Positions 15,552-24,170 of a stretch of 64,000 bases of DNA are shown piece after piece (position 1 is the first letter of the stretch; the number at the start of each line of letters is the position of its first letter). The translations under genes were made by a program, and so were the position numbers. The DNA is from JBBRYW01 sp038253945 (GTDB lineage: Bacteria > Actinomycetota > Thermoleophilia > Gaiellales > Gaiellaceae): contig JBBSGR010000013.1 in the NCBI GenBank assembly GCA_038253945.1, positions 14,654 to 78,653 on the forward strand, in the 5' to 3' direction. The notes under the pieces were generated by a model. It was not told the origin of the DNA, searched no databases, and saw only the letters and a program-made list of their open reading frames with translations.

Positions 15552-16463
15552 CTACGCCTCCAGCGCCTTGCGCACGGCGACGAGCTTGGTGGCCCGCTTC
15601 GCGCGCAGCTCGTCGATCTGCTCCGGCGTGTAGTCGTAGATGCCGCCTCCCGTCTTCATCCCGAGACGGCCGTCCTCGATCAGGTCGCGAATCGTGGACG
15701 AGACTTCTCCGGACGTCGAGAGATCCGGGTTCAGGTACGAGCCGACGGCGTTGTAGACGTCGAGGCCCGCCATGTCCAGCAGCTCCATCGGGCCGATCAC
15801 CGCGAGCTTGTAGCCGATCCCCCAGCGCACGTTCAGGTCGAGGCCCTCCGGGTCGATGATCCCGCGGTCGACGAGGTCGAGGCACTCGCGGAGGATCGCG
15901 TACAGGATCCGGTTCTCGACGAAGCCCGCGACCTCCTTCTCGACGACCGGGTGGTAGCCGATCCGGCGCACGAGCTCGGACGCCGCGTCGACCGTCTCCT
16001 GCGACGTTTGCTCGCCGGGGATGACCTCGATCATCGGGATCAGGTGCGGCGGGTTCGACCAGTGCATGCCGACGACGCGCTCCGGGTGCTTGCACACCGC
16101 GGCGATCTTCGTGATCGGGATCCCGGAAGTATTCGAGGCGAGGATCGCTTCGCGAGCAACGACCTGCTCGAATTGCGGGAAAACCTCGTGCTTCAGCTCG
16201 AGCTTCTCCGGCACGGCCTCGAGGACGAGGTCGGCGCCTTCGAGTGCTGCCGCGACGTCTGTCTCGAAGCGGAGCGCGCCGCCGTCCTGCTTGACCGCCT
16301 CGAGTCGCTCCAGGACTCCCGCAGCCAACTCGGCTCCAGCCTTCGCGCGTTCGAGCGCCTCCGAGCTGACATCGTAGAGTGCCGTGTCGATTCCGGCCCG
16401 AGCGAGGACGGCGCCCATGCCAGGGCCCATCGTCCCCGTGCCGACCACTGCTGCACGTCTCAC
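15552..16463 (-). CDS. 3-hydroxyacyl-CoA dehydrogenase-family protein, FHMPC dehydrogenase-like
   Basis: 303 residues with the NAD motif VVGTGTMGPGMGAVLARAG, then ASNTSGIPITK, HWSNPPHLIPMIEVIPGE, GFVENRILYAILRE and GIGYKLAVIGPMELLDMAG. These blocks closely follow what I recall of M. loti 5-formyl-3-hydroxy-2-methylpyridine 4-carboxylate (FHMPC) dehydrogenase, which oxidises the formyl group to the 4,5-dicarboxylate. Ordinary acyl-CoA enzymes are the alternative, but no beta-oxidation genes are nearby. GTG 16463 overlaps the Mo-subunit stop. Confidence 0.85.
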   Translation of the reverse strand: MRRAAVVGTGTMGPGMGAVLARAGIDTALYDVSSEALERAKAGAELAAGVLERLEAVKQDGGALRFETDVAAALEGADLVLEAVPEKLELKHEVFPQFEQVVAREAILASNTSGIPITKIAAVCKHPERVVGMHWSNPPHLIPMIEVIPGEQTSQETVDAASELVRRIGYHPVVEKEVAGFVENRILYAILRECLDLVDRGIIDPEGLDLNVRWGIGYKLAVIGPMELLDMAGLDVYNAVGSYLNPDLSTSGEVSSTIRDLIEDGRLGMKTGGGIYDYTPEQIDELRAKRATKLVAVRKALEA

Positions 16464-18709
16464 TGCTGCCACTTGCCCTCCTTCTTCAGCTCTTGGATGC
16501 GCCGCCAGACGCGCTCCGGCGTCAGCGGCAGCTCGGTCATCGGGACCCCTGCGTCGGCGAGCGCGTTCACGACCGCCGCGGGCACTGCCGCCAGCGCGCC
16601 CTCGCCGCAGCCCTTGGCTCCGTACGGGCCGGGACCGTCCTCGTTCTCGACGATCACGCAGGTCATCTCGTCGGGGAGGTCCTCGAAGCTCGGCACCCGG
16701 TAGTCGAGAAGCGTGTCGTTCAGGAGCAGGCCGTCCTCGTAGACCATCTCCTCGAAGAGCGCGTTGCCGAGCCCCTGCAGCGTCGCCCCCTCGTCCTGGC
16801 GCTCGACGAGCTGCGGATTGATCGCGCGGCCGACGTCCGCGGCGGTCGCCGTCCGGCGGACGTGGACGAAGCCCGTCTCGGGATCGACCTCGATCTCGGC
16901 GGCGCCGGCACATACCTCCCAGAAAACCGGGCCCTCGGCGTACGAGCCGGTGCCGGTCGGGGCGACCTCGCCGCGGCCGATCAGCTCGCCGCCGGGAAAG
17001 CCGAAGTGCTTCCGCATCAAGGCGAGGTGGTCGCTCGGGTCGATGTCGGAGTTGTCGGCGATGCGGTCCAGCTGCGCGCGTATGTCCGCGGCGGCGCGTT
17101 GAACCGCGAGGCCGGCGATCGTCGTCGACCGGCTCGCGCCGGTCGAGCGGTCGTAGGGCGTGAACCGCGTGTCGGCGCCGCGGACGGTGACGCTCTCCGG
17201 GTCGATGCCGACCTCCTCGGCGGCGATCTGCGCGAACGCCGTTCGCGGGCCCTGGCCCATCTCGGTCGTGCCGACGAGCACGACGACGCCGCCGTCGGCT
17301 TCGAGCCGGCAGACCGCACTCGAGACCGGGTGCGCGCCGGCGGCGAGCAGGCCCACGGAGACGCCGCGACCGACGAGCGGCCGCCTTGTCTCGCCCCACC
17401 CAACGGCCGCGGCAACCTTCTCGACGTCGCCGAGAAGGTCGGCGTCGAGCGGCTTGCCGCCCGAGCGCACCTCCTCACCGGGCTTGAGCAGGTTCAAGCG
17501 GCGAACCTCGAGCGGGTCGAGCCCCGCCTGTCGCGCGACCTCGTCGACTTGCGACTCGCCGATCCACTGCAGATGCGCCGCGCCGAAGGCGCGATAAGAG
17601 CCAGCGGGTGCGAGGTTCGTATACACGCAGGACGCGTCGACGCGGTAGGCGGCCCAGCGGTAGGGGCCAGGTGCGGCGTCGCCGGCCGTGGCGACGACGC
17701 GCGGCCCGTTGTCTGCGTAGGCGCCCGTGTCGAAGAGACAGTCGACCGCGCGTGCGAGGAGGCGACCGTCGCCGGTCGCCGCAGTGCGCATCCGGCAGGT
17801 CATGTTGTGGCGCCGCGTCGTCACCATCGACTCGCCGACACGATTCTGGATCCGGACCGGCCGGCCGGCCTTGCGCGCGAGCGCGACCGTCAGCGGCTCC
17901 ATCTTCGTGTACGACTTCGAGCCGAAGCCGCCGCCGAGATACGGCACCTGAACGCGCACGTTCGCCACGGGCACGTCGAAGAGATCGGCGATCTCCGCCC
18001 GTACGAGGAACGGGTGCTGGCAGGTGGCCCAGAGCGTGATCTCGTCGCCCTCGACCTGGGCGATCACCGTGTGCGTCTCCATCGCGTACTGGTAGACGGA
18101 GGGAAACGTGTACTCGCCCTCGACGACGATCTCAGCGCGCGCGAAGACCGCCTCCAGCTCGCCGCGGTCGATCTTGTACCGGTAGCAGACATTCCCATCG
18201 CGCGGCGGGAGCTCGCCCAGGCCGTGAAAGAGGCCTTGCTTCGTCGGCCGGTCCGTGACGAGCGGTGCGCCTTCGGCGACCGCGTCCTCGACCGTCGCCA
18301 CGACCGGCAGTTCCTCGTACTCGACGACGATCGCCTCGACCGCCGCCGCCGCCGCCGCCGCGGTCTCGGCGGCAACGGCCGCGACCTGTTCGCCATGGAA
18401 GCGAACCTTGTCGAGCGCGAGGATCGGCCGATCCTTGATCGCGTGCCCGTAGTACGGGTCGATGTCGCGGAGGTCGGCGCCGGTCAGGACGCAAGCGACG
18501 TCGCGCATCCTCTCCGCCGCGGAGGTGTCGATCGAGACGACGCGCCCGTGCGGGATCGGGCTGCGAAGGACCTTGCCGTGGAGCATGCGCGGCACGAGCA
18601 TGTCCCCGACGAACTGCGCTTGGCCCCGCAGCTTCTCGTGCGCGTCGCGCCGCGGCTGCGACCGGCCGATGTGCGTCCGCGCCCCGGTTGCACGCAACGT
18701 CGTCGTCAC
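16460..18709 (-). CDS. Molybdenum hydroxylase, Mo-cofactor (large) subunit, xanthine dehydrogenase family
   Basis: 749 residues. Aldehyde oxidase/xanthine dehydrogenase a/b-hammerhead at the N-terminus (GQAQFVGDMLVPRMLHGKVL), Moco-binding YLGGGFGSK, GSYRAFGA, GTTEMGQGP and the C-terminal GPYGAKGCGEGAL with the catalytic Glu. The active-site loop is SYRAFGA, not the AYRCSFR loop of true CO dehydrogenase, so CO is not the substrate. Such enzymes hydroxylate N-heterocycles or oxidise aldehydes. GTG start 18709 overlaps the 2Fe-2S gene. Confidence 0.95.
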   Translation of the reverse strand: MTTTLRATGARTHIGRSQPRRDAHEKLRGQAQFVGDMLVPRMLHGKVLRSPIPHGRVVSIDTSAAERMRDVACVLTGADLRDIDPYYGHAIKDRPILALDKVRFHGEQVAAVAAETAAAAAAAVEAIVVEYEELPVVATVEDAVAEGAPLVTDRPTKQGLFHGLGELPPRDGNVCYRYKIDRGELEAVFARAEIVVEGEYTFPSVYQYAMETHTVIAQVEGDEITLWATCQHPFLVRAEIADLFDVPVANVRVQVPYLGGGFGSKSYTKMEPLTVALARKAGRPVRIQNRVGESMVTTRRHNMTCRMRTAATGDGRLLARAVDCLFDTGAYADNGPRVVATAGDAAPGPYRWAAYRVDASCVYTNLAPAGSYRAFGAAHLQWIGESQVDEVARQAGLDPLEVRRLNLLKPGEEVRSGGKPLDADLLGDVEKVAAAVGWGETRRPLVGRGVSVGLLAAGAHPVSSAVCRLEADGGVVVLVGTTEMGQGPRTAFAQIAAEEVGIDPESVTVRGADTRFTPYDRSTGASRSTTIAGLAVQRAAADIRAQLDRIADNSDIDPSDHLALMRKHFGFPGGELIGRGEVAPTGTGSYAEGPVFWEVCAGAAEIEVDPETGFVHVRRTATAADVGRAINPQLVERQDEGATLQGLGNALFEEMVYEDGLLLNDTLLDYRVPSFEDLPDEMTCVIVENEDGPGPYGAKGCGEGALAAVPAAVVNALADAGVPMTELPLTPERVWRRIQELKKEGKWQQ

Positions 18710-19164
18710 TGGATACCCGCGAGGTCGGCGACGGCCTCGAGGATGCCGCGGTAGCCCGTGCAGCGGCAGAGGTTGCCCGCGAGGTTCTGCTTGATCTGCT
18801 CCTCACTGCCGAGCTCACCACTCTCGAGCAGCGCGCTGACCGTGAGGAGCATTCCGGGGGTGCAGAAGCCGCACTGCAGCGCGGCGTGTCGGGTGAACGC
18901 CTCCTCGAGCCGCTCGAATTCAGGCCGCTCCGCGAGACCTTCGATCGTCGTCACCTCGGAGCCGGTCGCGTCCGCTGCGAGGAAGCAACACGAGCTGACT
19001 GGGAGAGCGTCGACGAGAACGGTGCACGCTCCGCAGACCTGAACGTCGCACGAGCGCTTCGCGCCCGTCAGGCCGAGCGAGTCGCGGAGGAAATCGAGCA
19101 GCAGTTCATGCGGCGCGACGTTTCGGACGACGTCGCGTCCGTTGACGCTAAGAGCGATCTCCAC
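18706..19164 (-). CDS. Molybdenum hydroxylase, 2Fe-2S (small) subunit
   Basis: 152 residues. The plant-type cluster is bound by Cys39, Cys44, Cys47 and Cys59; the second cluster by Cys98, Cys101, Cys133 and Cys135 (QCGFCTPG, NLCRCTGY), the complete CoxS/XdhC-type set. It carries electrons from the Mo centre to the FAD subunit, which here is encoded at 31381 in the divergent operon. GTG start 19164 overlaps the aldolase gene by 17 nt. Confidence 0.95.
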   Translation of the reverse strand: MEIALSVNGRDVVRNVAPHELLLDFLRDSLGLTGAKRSCDVQVCGACTVLVDALPVSSCCFLAADATGSEVTTIEGLAERPEFERLEEAFTRHAALQCGFCTPGMLLTVSALLESGELGSEEQIKQNLAGNLCRCTGYRGILEAVADLAGIQ

Positions 19165-19846
19165 CGAGCCCCCCGCCGTCGCGGGCCACCTGCCGCTGCC
19201 AGGACGCCCAATACTCGTCGACGAACTCGTCCCGATACTTGACCGGGAGCAACTGCCGCGCCAGTTCCTTGCTGATCGGGCGCAGCTCGCCGAGTGTCGA
19301 CGCGAGCGACTGCAGCTGCGCCGCTCGCTCGAGAGTTACCGCGGCCAGGACCGCCCACGGAACGTCTTTGCCGACGACGAGCACCCCGTGGTTTTGCATC
19401 AGCACTGCACGGCGCTGGCCGAGCGAGGCGGCGACACGGCCGCTCTGGTCGTCGTCCACGATCAGGTCGGGATCGTCGAAGCGACCGACACCGTCCGCAA
19501 AGAGGATGGCGTCGTGAGTGAGGAGTAGCAGGTCGGACGTCGTCGCGCCGAGCGCCGTCGCGTACGGCGGATGGCCGTGGACGACCGCCCCGACGTCTCG
19601 CCGGACGCGATACACACCCGTGTGCAAAACCGTCTCGAGGTGGAGGACGGCGTCGGTTTCGTCGAGCGCGACGACGTCGTCGGGTGAGACCTCGTCCAGC
19701 GCGACACCCTTGCGCTTGATCCAGACGTCGCCGTCAGGGCCACGCGCGCTGACGTGGCCGAGCGTCAGGTCGGCGTAGCCCTCGGCGGCCAGGATGCGGC
19801 AGGCCCAGGCGATCTGGTCGCGGATGCTCTGAACGACCGCCACCAT
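19148..19846 (-). CDS. Class II aldolase/adducin-fold protein, candidate HMPDdC decarboxylase
   Basis: 232 residues: YADLTLGHVSARGPDGDVWIKR, metal site VHGHPPYATAL (two His) and the third His in MQNHGVLVVG, as in metal-dependent class II aldolases. In M. loti, 3-hydroxy-2-methylpyridine-4,5-dicarboxylate (HMPDdC) decarboxylase belongs to this superfamily and acts directly after FHMPC dehydrogenase, whose homolog is in this operon. The fold and context support decarboxylation; an aldol cleavage later in the pathway is the alternative. Confidence 0.8.
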   Translation of the reverse strand: MVAVVQSIRDQIAWACRILAAEGYADLTLGHVSARGPDGDVWIKRKGVALDEVSPDDVVALDETDAVLHLETVLHTGVYRVRRDVGAVVHGHPPYATALGATTSDLLLLTHDAILFADGVGRFDDPDLIVDDDQSGRVAASLGQRRAVLMQNHGVLVVGKDVPWAVLAAVTLERAAQLQSLASTLGELRPISKELARQLLPVKYRDEFVDEYWASWQRQVARDGGGLGGDRS

Positions 19847-19848
19847 CT

Positions 19849-20211
19849 CTACCTTCGCTCCGTCGGCGGGTAGTCGGGGTGCGGAAATCCGAACACCATG
19901 ACCACGTCGTCGTCGCCGCCGTTCGCGACGGCGTGCCAGGTGCCCGCGGGAATGTGTACGGCGTCCCCGTGGCGAAACGGCACGGCTTCGCCATCGAGGC
20001 GGAGCTCCCCGGACCCTGCCACGACGTACGCCACCTCCTCGGTCTCGTGCTTCACGGGCCCGACGACGGTTCCGGGGGTGAAGACGGAGTAGCCGAGCGA
20101 GGATGCAGTCCCGGCAACGCGCGCTGCGGTCACGAGCATCCGGCTCCAGCTTCCCCGCGGCAGCTCGATCGGCTCCGCCGAGTCGAGCGGCACGACGGTT
20201 ACAGCACCCAC
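19849..20211 (-). CDS. Single-domain cupin
   Basis: 120 residues with cupin motif 1 (VKHETEEVAYVVAGSGEL) and motif 2 (HGDAVHIPAGTWHAVAN), giving a His/Glu/His metal site. GTG 20211 overlaps the end of the M29-like gene by 13 nt. Small cupins serve as dioxygenases, isomerases or binding proteins. Within a pyridine-degradation operon a ring-cleavage or isomerase role is possible but untested. Confidence 0.85.
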   Translation of the reverse strand: MGAVTVVPLDSAEPIELPRGSWSRMLVTAARVAGTASSLGYSVFTPGTVVGPVKHETEEVAYVVAGSGELRLDGEAVPFRHGDAVHIPAGTWHAVANGGDDDVVMVFGFPHPDYPPTERR

Positions 20212-21212
20212 TCCCCGTCCTTCACGATGTAGGTGCCGTCGTCGACGATCTGCAGCGTCGCGTTCAGGAAGACGCCGTCAAGGTGCAGCGAGCAGTGGTT
20301 CTGGCCGCCGGGATATGCGTTGTGGTTGTCGCCGAGCGCGAGGTGGACAGTGCCGATGCGCCCCTTCTCCGACGGGGTGCCGAACGGTGCCTTCTCGCTC
20401 GTGCCGAAGGCGAACTCACCGACGACGTCGGCGTTCTCGACCCCCTCGATCGCGCGGCGCAGCGCCTCCGCCTCGGCGCCGCCCTCGATCTCGACGCAAC
20501 GGCCGCCCTCCAGCGTCCACCGGATCGGCTTCTTCACCTGACCGGGAAGACCGATACCGAGCATGACGCCGTCGACGACGGCCGTTCCGTGTGTGAATTC
20601 CTCGACCGCGGCAAATGCGACCTCAGCCCACAGAGGCACCGGTCCCATCATCTGGCCCCGCCGCTTCATCGGCGTCACCTCGAGCGCGGGGCGCCCGTCG
20701 ATCGAGACGTAGAAGTCAGTGCCGAGCGGCGTCGTCACGTGGCACTGCTTCTTGCCGTCGAACGCGGCGATCGCGTCCTTCGCGCGCTTCGTCGCGCGCT
20801 CGATGTCGTCGACGGTCAGGTCCCAAGCGCCCATCCCAGGCTCGATCGAGGCGATCTTGCCGTTTGCCTCGCACGTCTCGCGCACCGCGTCGACGTGGGC
20901 GAAGCGGTTCGCCCACTCGAGGTTGGTGATGATGATCACCTCGTCGGAGCCAACCATTGCCCGGTGCAGGTTCGGTGGCGGCGCCAGCGGAAAGCGCACG
21001 TCGGCGCGGCCCCGTCGTACCTGCGCCTCGTTGTTCATCACGACGGGCGAGCCACCGCGGTCGACGACGACCTCGGCGACCGCGGCGGCGTGATCGATGT
21101 GCTCGTCGTCACAGACGATCGTCACCACGTCGCCCTCCTCGACGGACATGCAGACGTCGACGACGAGCGCGGCGTCCTTCAGCAGATCGCTGGTTCCCAC
21201 AACAGTGGCCAT
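20199..21212 (-). CDS. M29 aminopeptidase/NicX-fold metalloprotein
   Basis: 337 residues. C-terminal features of M29-type proteins: GEFAFGTSEKAPFG, a RIGTVHLALGDNHNAYPGG block, NHCSLHLDGVF and a final DGTYIVKDGEWVL. The same fold is used by 2,5-dihydroxypyridine 5,6-dioxygenase (NicX), an Fe(II) enzyme that opens hydroxylated pyridine rings with His/His/Asp ligands; the HLALGD and LHLD segments could supply such ligands. Located beside a molybdenum hydroxylase, ring opening is an attractive hypothesis, but peptidase or amidohydrolase activity fits as well. GAGGTGA precedes ATG 21212. Confidence 0.8.
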   Translation of the reverse strand: MATVVGTSDLLKDAALVVDVCMSVEEGDVVTIVCDDEHIDHAAAVAEVVVDRGGSPVVMNNEAQVRRGRADVRFPLAPPPNLHRAMVGSDEVIIITNLEWANRFAHVDAVRETCEANGKIASIEPGMGAWDLTVDDIERATKRAKDAIAAFDGKKQCHVTTPLGTDFYVSIDGRPALEVTPMKRRGQMMGPVPLWAEVAFAAVEEFTHGTAVVDGVMLGIGLPGQVKKPIRWTLEGGRCVEIEGGAEAEALRRAIEGVENADVVGEFAFGTSEKAPFGTPSEKGRIGTVHLALGDNHNAYPGGQNHCSLHLDGVFLNATLQIVDDGTYIVKDGEWVL

Positions 21213-21215
21213 CGT

Positions 21216-22253
21216 TCACCTCACCCTCTCGGCAGAGAACAGGGGCAGCACTTCCTCGGCGAAGCGCTGCACTTGCGCGAACTGGTCGATCGCCCCGAAT
21301 CTGCAGATGAAATGGTCGACGCCGGCCTCGGCGAAGGTGCGGATCCACTCTGCGATCTGCTCGGGCGTCCCGACCGGGCCCCAGTTCGAGAGGTCCATCG
21401 CCTGCGACAATTCGGGGTAGTACTTCGAGATGTACTCGTCGAACGCCAGCCGCGCCTCTTGGTCGGAGTCGCCGATGTTCATCGTCACTTGGTATGAGAT
21501 CACGAGGCGCGAGAAGTCGCTGCCGCGCTCGTCTGCGTAGCGCTCGATCACGGCGAGCTGGTCGACGAGCTCCTCCGGATGCTGGGCACGGCAGCACGTC
21601 ATCCAGCCGTCGCCGTACTCGACGATACGCCGGCAGGCTGTGGCGAGCCGGCGCTCGATCACGTCGGGTGGCACGTCGCCCTTGAGGCGGGGGTTCGAGA
21701 CGACCCAGATCGGCGGCGGCGACTGGATCGGCATCAGCGGCCCCATCTCGGTGCCGGAGTAGAACGCGACGCCGTCGTAGTCGAGGAAGGTGCCGTGGAA
21801 GTCGGCCTTGCCCTCGGTCCAGAGCTGGCGCAGCACGGCGAGCCCCTCTTCGAACAGGGTGCCGCGCCTGACGTAGTCGAGGCCGAGCGCCTCGAACTCG
21901 CGGCGCACCCCCTCCTCGGGGTTGCCCATGCCGGTGCCGAGGATCGTCCGGCCGCCCGAGATCACGTCGAGCGTCGCCCACTCGAGCGCGAGGTAGAGCG
22001 GGTTGCGTGTAGACGAGACCATGCACGCCGTGCCGAGCCGGACGCGGGACGTTCGCTGCGAGATTGCCGACAGGAGCGAGATCGGCTCGTAGCGCGGCTT
22101 CGAGAAGAGCGAGTCGCCGACCCAGACCGAATCGAACCCGGCCTCTTCGACCATCTGCGAGAGGTCGAGCAGCATCGGCACGTCGTAGTCGGGCGCGATC
22201 AGCGGCTCGCGGTTGTTGAGGTTGATACCGAACTTGAGCTGGCGGGGATTCAC
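21216..22253 (-). CDS. LLM-class flavin-dependent oxidoreductase
   Basis: 345-residue luciferase-like TIM barrel: LKFGINLNNREPLIAPDYD, EEAGFDSVWVGDSLFSKPRYEP, SSTRNPLYLALEWATLDVISGGR, and GTPEQIAEWIRTFAEAGVDHF. Uses FMN or F420. LLM monooxygenases can cleave N-heterocycles (RutA on uracil), so it is a ring-opening candidate. GTG 22253 overlaps the GntR stop by 4 nt, making it the first enzyme of the leftward operon. Confidence 0.9.
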   Translation of the reverse strand: MNPRQLKFGINLNNREPLIAPDYDVPMLLDLSQMVEEAGFDSVWVGDSLFSKPRYEPISLLSAISQRTSRVRLGTACMVSSTRNPLYLALEWATLDVISGGRTILGTGMGNPEEGVRREFEALGLDYVRRGTLFEEGLAVLRQLWTEGKADFHGTFLDYDGVAFYSGTEMGPLMPIQSPPPIWVVSNPRLKGDVPPDVIERRLATACRRIVEYGDGWMTCCRAQHPEELVDQLAVIERYADERGSDFSRLVISYQVTMNIGDSDQEARLAFDEYISKYYPELSQAMDLSNWGPVGTPEQIAEWIRTFAEAGVDHFICRFGAIDQFAQVQRFAEEVLPLFSAERVR

Positions 22254-22954
22254 GGGCCGGCCTCCAGAGCCGCGAGATCACCGTCGCTCAGACGCTTCAA
22301 GCTCCGTTGCGGGACGCGAATGTGCTCCGACATCAGATGCGCCGCGCGCTGGGCGTCGCCGCGCTTCGCGGCGCGCAGGATCGCGGCGTGCTCGGCGACG
22401 GAGCGCTGGAGGTTGCCGCGGAGCATCAGGGAGCGGAGCCGGTAGCGGCCCAGTTGCCCGAGCAGCTGCCGGTACAGTTCCTGGAGCTTGGCGTTGCCGG
22501 AGGCCTCGAGCAGGCGACCGTGGAACGCGGCGTTCGCCTCGAAGAAGTCGTCGACCTCGTCCCGCTCCGCGTGGTGCGCCATCGCCTCCATCAGGCCCCC
22601 CAGCGCCTCGAAGTCCTCGGCGCGCAGGCGAGGGACGGCGAGCTTGACCGCCATCAGCTCGAGCGCCTCGCGCACCTGGTACAGCTCGAGGAACTCCTCC
22701 TTCGAGAGCGAGCAGACGACCGCGCCGCGCCGCGGGCGGACGGTGACGAGCCCCTCCGAAGCGAGCCGTCCGATCGCCTCGCGGATCGGCCCGCGGCTGA
22801 CGCCGAGCTCTTCGGACAACGCGACTTCCGCCAGCTCGGCTCCGGGGTGAAGGGCACCGGAGAGAATCCGCTCACGGAGGTGGTCGTAGACTCGCTGCCA
22901 GAGCGTCAGGTTTTCCAGGGGTCCCGGGCGGCTTACCGCTGCCTCAGACGCCAT
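22250..22954 (-). CDS. GntR-family regulator (FadR/FCD subfamily)
   Basis: 234 residues. N-terminal winged helix (VYDHLRERILSGALHPGAEL, SEELGVSRGPIREAIGRLASEGLV, RPRRGAVV) and a C-terminal all-helical FCD domain with likely metal/ligand residues (FFEANAAFHGRLLEASGN, AEHAAIL). Such regulators usually repress divergent catabolic genes and release DNA on binding a pathway acid. It heads the leftward operon and faces the ABC importer, fitting local control of both. ATG 22954. Confidence 0.92.
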   Translation of the reverse strand: MASEAAVSRPGPLENLTLWQRVYDHLRERILSGALHPGAELAEVALSEELGVSRGPIREAIGRLASEGLVTVRPRRGAVVCSLSKEEFLELYQVREALELMAVKLAVPRLRAEDFEALGGLMEAMAHHAERDEVDDFFEANAAFHGRLLEASGNAKLQELYRQLLGQLGRYRLRSLMLRGNLQRSVAEHAAILRAAKRGDAQRAAHLMSEHIRVPQRSLKRLSDGDLAALEAGP

Positions 22955-22959
22955 TGCAT

Positions 22960-23022
22960 TCACTCTCCGGACTGGGTAGGGTAGGCCCCGTTCGGTCTTG
23001 TCAACAGTCTGCAAGCGACCCT
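22960..23022. promoter_or_regulatory. Divergent control region with leftward -35 box and possible GntR operator
   Basis: On the minus strand a perfect TTGACA lies at 23004-22999, with TACCCT-like sequence 15 nt downstream, about 45 nt before the GntR ATG. The -35 lies inside TTGTCAACAGTCTGCAA (plus strand 22998-23014), an imperfect TTG...CAA dyad that could be the GntR operator. Binding there would block the leftward operon and could affect the rightward one. Confidence 0.35.
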
Positions 23023-23116
23023 AGCAGGGGGCCCGCCAAGGAGCAAGAGCACGGCGCAACCAGCAAAACACACGGCGGAATTCAATCGATTCGCCGGGAG
23101 GAAGGAGAGTCTCGCG

Positions 23117-24157
23117 ATGCACATGCGCGTACCTGGAGCGCGAGTCGCCTTGGTCGTGGCGACCGTCAGCCTCCTCATTGCCGGCGCCGCCTACGCGGCC
23201 GGGACGCTCAACGAGGGGAAGGTCACGAAAGTCGGTTTCGCGTCGCCGGCCAAGGCGAGCGACTACGGCTGGAATCAACAGGGCTTCAACGGCGCGAAGG
23301 CAGCGGCCGCGGCGACCGGCTCTCAGTTCCAGGCGATCACCAACGTGGGCTATGACAAGACGGACGTCATCCTGCGCCAACTCATCACCGGCGGCGCGAA
23401 GTTCATCGTCGCGCACGCAAGCGGCTACGACACGATCGCGAAGCGCCTTGCCACGCGGTACAAGGTGCCGATGATCACCTACGACGTCCCGGCGAACCTG
23501 ACGAAGGGCCTCGTCTCGTACATCACGACGTCGAGCCAGCAGGGCGCGTACCTGGCGGGCATCCTGGCGGCGAGGACGACGAAGACCCACAAGGTCGGGA
23601 TCGTCATCTCGGCCGCCGACGAGAACTGGTACAAGATGAGCGGCGGCTTCGCGGCTGGCTTCCGCAGCGTCGACAAGAGCTCGAAGATCTTCTTCGCGAC
23701 GGTCAGCCCGACTGGCTACGACGATGCCGCCGGCGGCAAGCGCGTCGCCGACAGCGTCATCGCGCAGGGCGCCGACGTGCTCTTCACGATGGGTGACAAC
23801 GCCTCCTTCGGCTATCTCCAAGCAATCGAGAGCGCGAAGGTGGGCCACAAGGTCTGGATGATCGGCGACATCGGCGACATGACGCCGATCGACAAGCACC
23901 ACGTTTTTCTGTCGTCGGTTCTTTGGAACTTCACAGGTGTCTTCACCCGGGCGATCAAGGACGTGAACAACGGCACCTACGGCACGCACGGCTACGACCT
24001 CAGCCTCAAGAACGGCGGCATCTCGCTGCTCAAGTCGAAGAAGATTCCGGCGGGTGTGTGGTCGCAGATCCAAAGGGCCCAGGCGCGCGTCAAGGCGGGG
24101 AAGATCTCGATCCCTGTCGCGCACAACGCCAAGGCCGTCCAGAAGCTGATCAAGTAG
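23117..24157 (+). CDS. BMP/PnrA-family ABC transporter substrate-binding protein
   Basis: 346 residues with a signal peptide (VALVVATVSLLIAGAAYA; no lipobox Cys) and the PnrA/BMP fold: VGFASPAKASDYGWNQQGF, ITGGAKFIVAHASGYDTIAK, SYITTSSQQGAYLAGILAA, TMGDNASFGYLQAIE. Members bind nucleosides, and the spirochaete RfuA binds riboflavin, so a vitamin-like aromatic ligand has precedent. ATG 23117 follows GGGAGGAAGGAGAG. First gene of the rightward operon. Confidence 0.93.
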   Translation: MHMRVPGARVALVVATVSLLIAGAAYAAGTLNEGKVTKVGFASPAKASDYGWNQQGFNGAKAAAAATGSQFQAITNVGYDKTDVILRQLITGGAKFIVAHASGYDTIAKRLATRYKVPMITYDVPANLTKGLVSYITTSSQQGAYLAGILAARTTKTHKVGIVISAADENWYKMSGGFAAGFRSVDKSSKIFFATVSPTGYDDAAGGKRVADSVIAQGADVLFTMGDNASFGYLQAIESAKVGHKVWMIGDIGDMTPIDKHHVFLSSVLWNFTGVFTRAIKDVNNGTYGTHGYDLSLKNGGISLLKSKKIPAGVWSQIQRAQARVKAGKISIPVAHNAKAVQKLIK

Positions 24158-24170
24158 GAACGAGGGTAGT

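Noticed and set aside
13871..15859. 662-residue rightward open frame
   Set aside because: Antisense to the VOC, SDR and lactonase genes; low-complexity Arg/Ala/Val sequence without domains, typical of GC-rich shadows.
16379..18754. 791-residue rightward open frame
   Set aside because: Shadow of the molybdenum hydroxylase large subunit.
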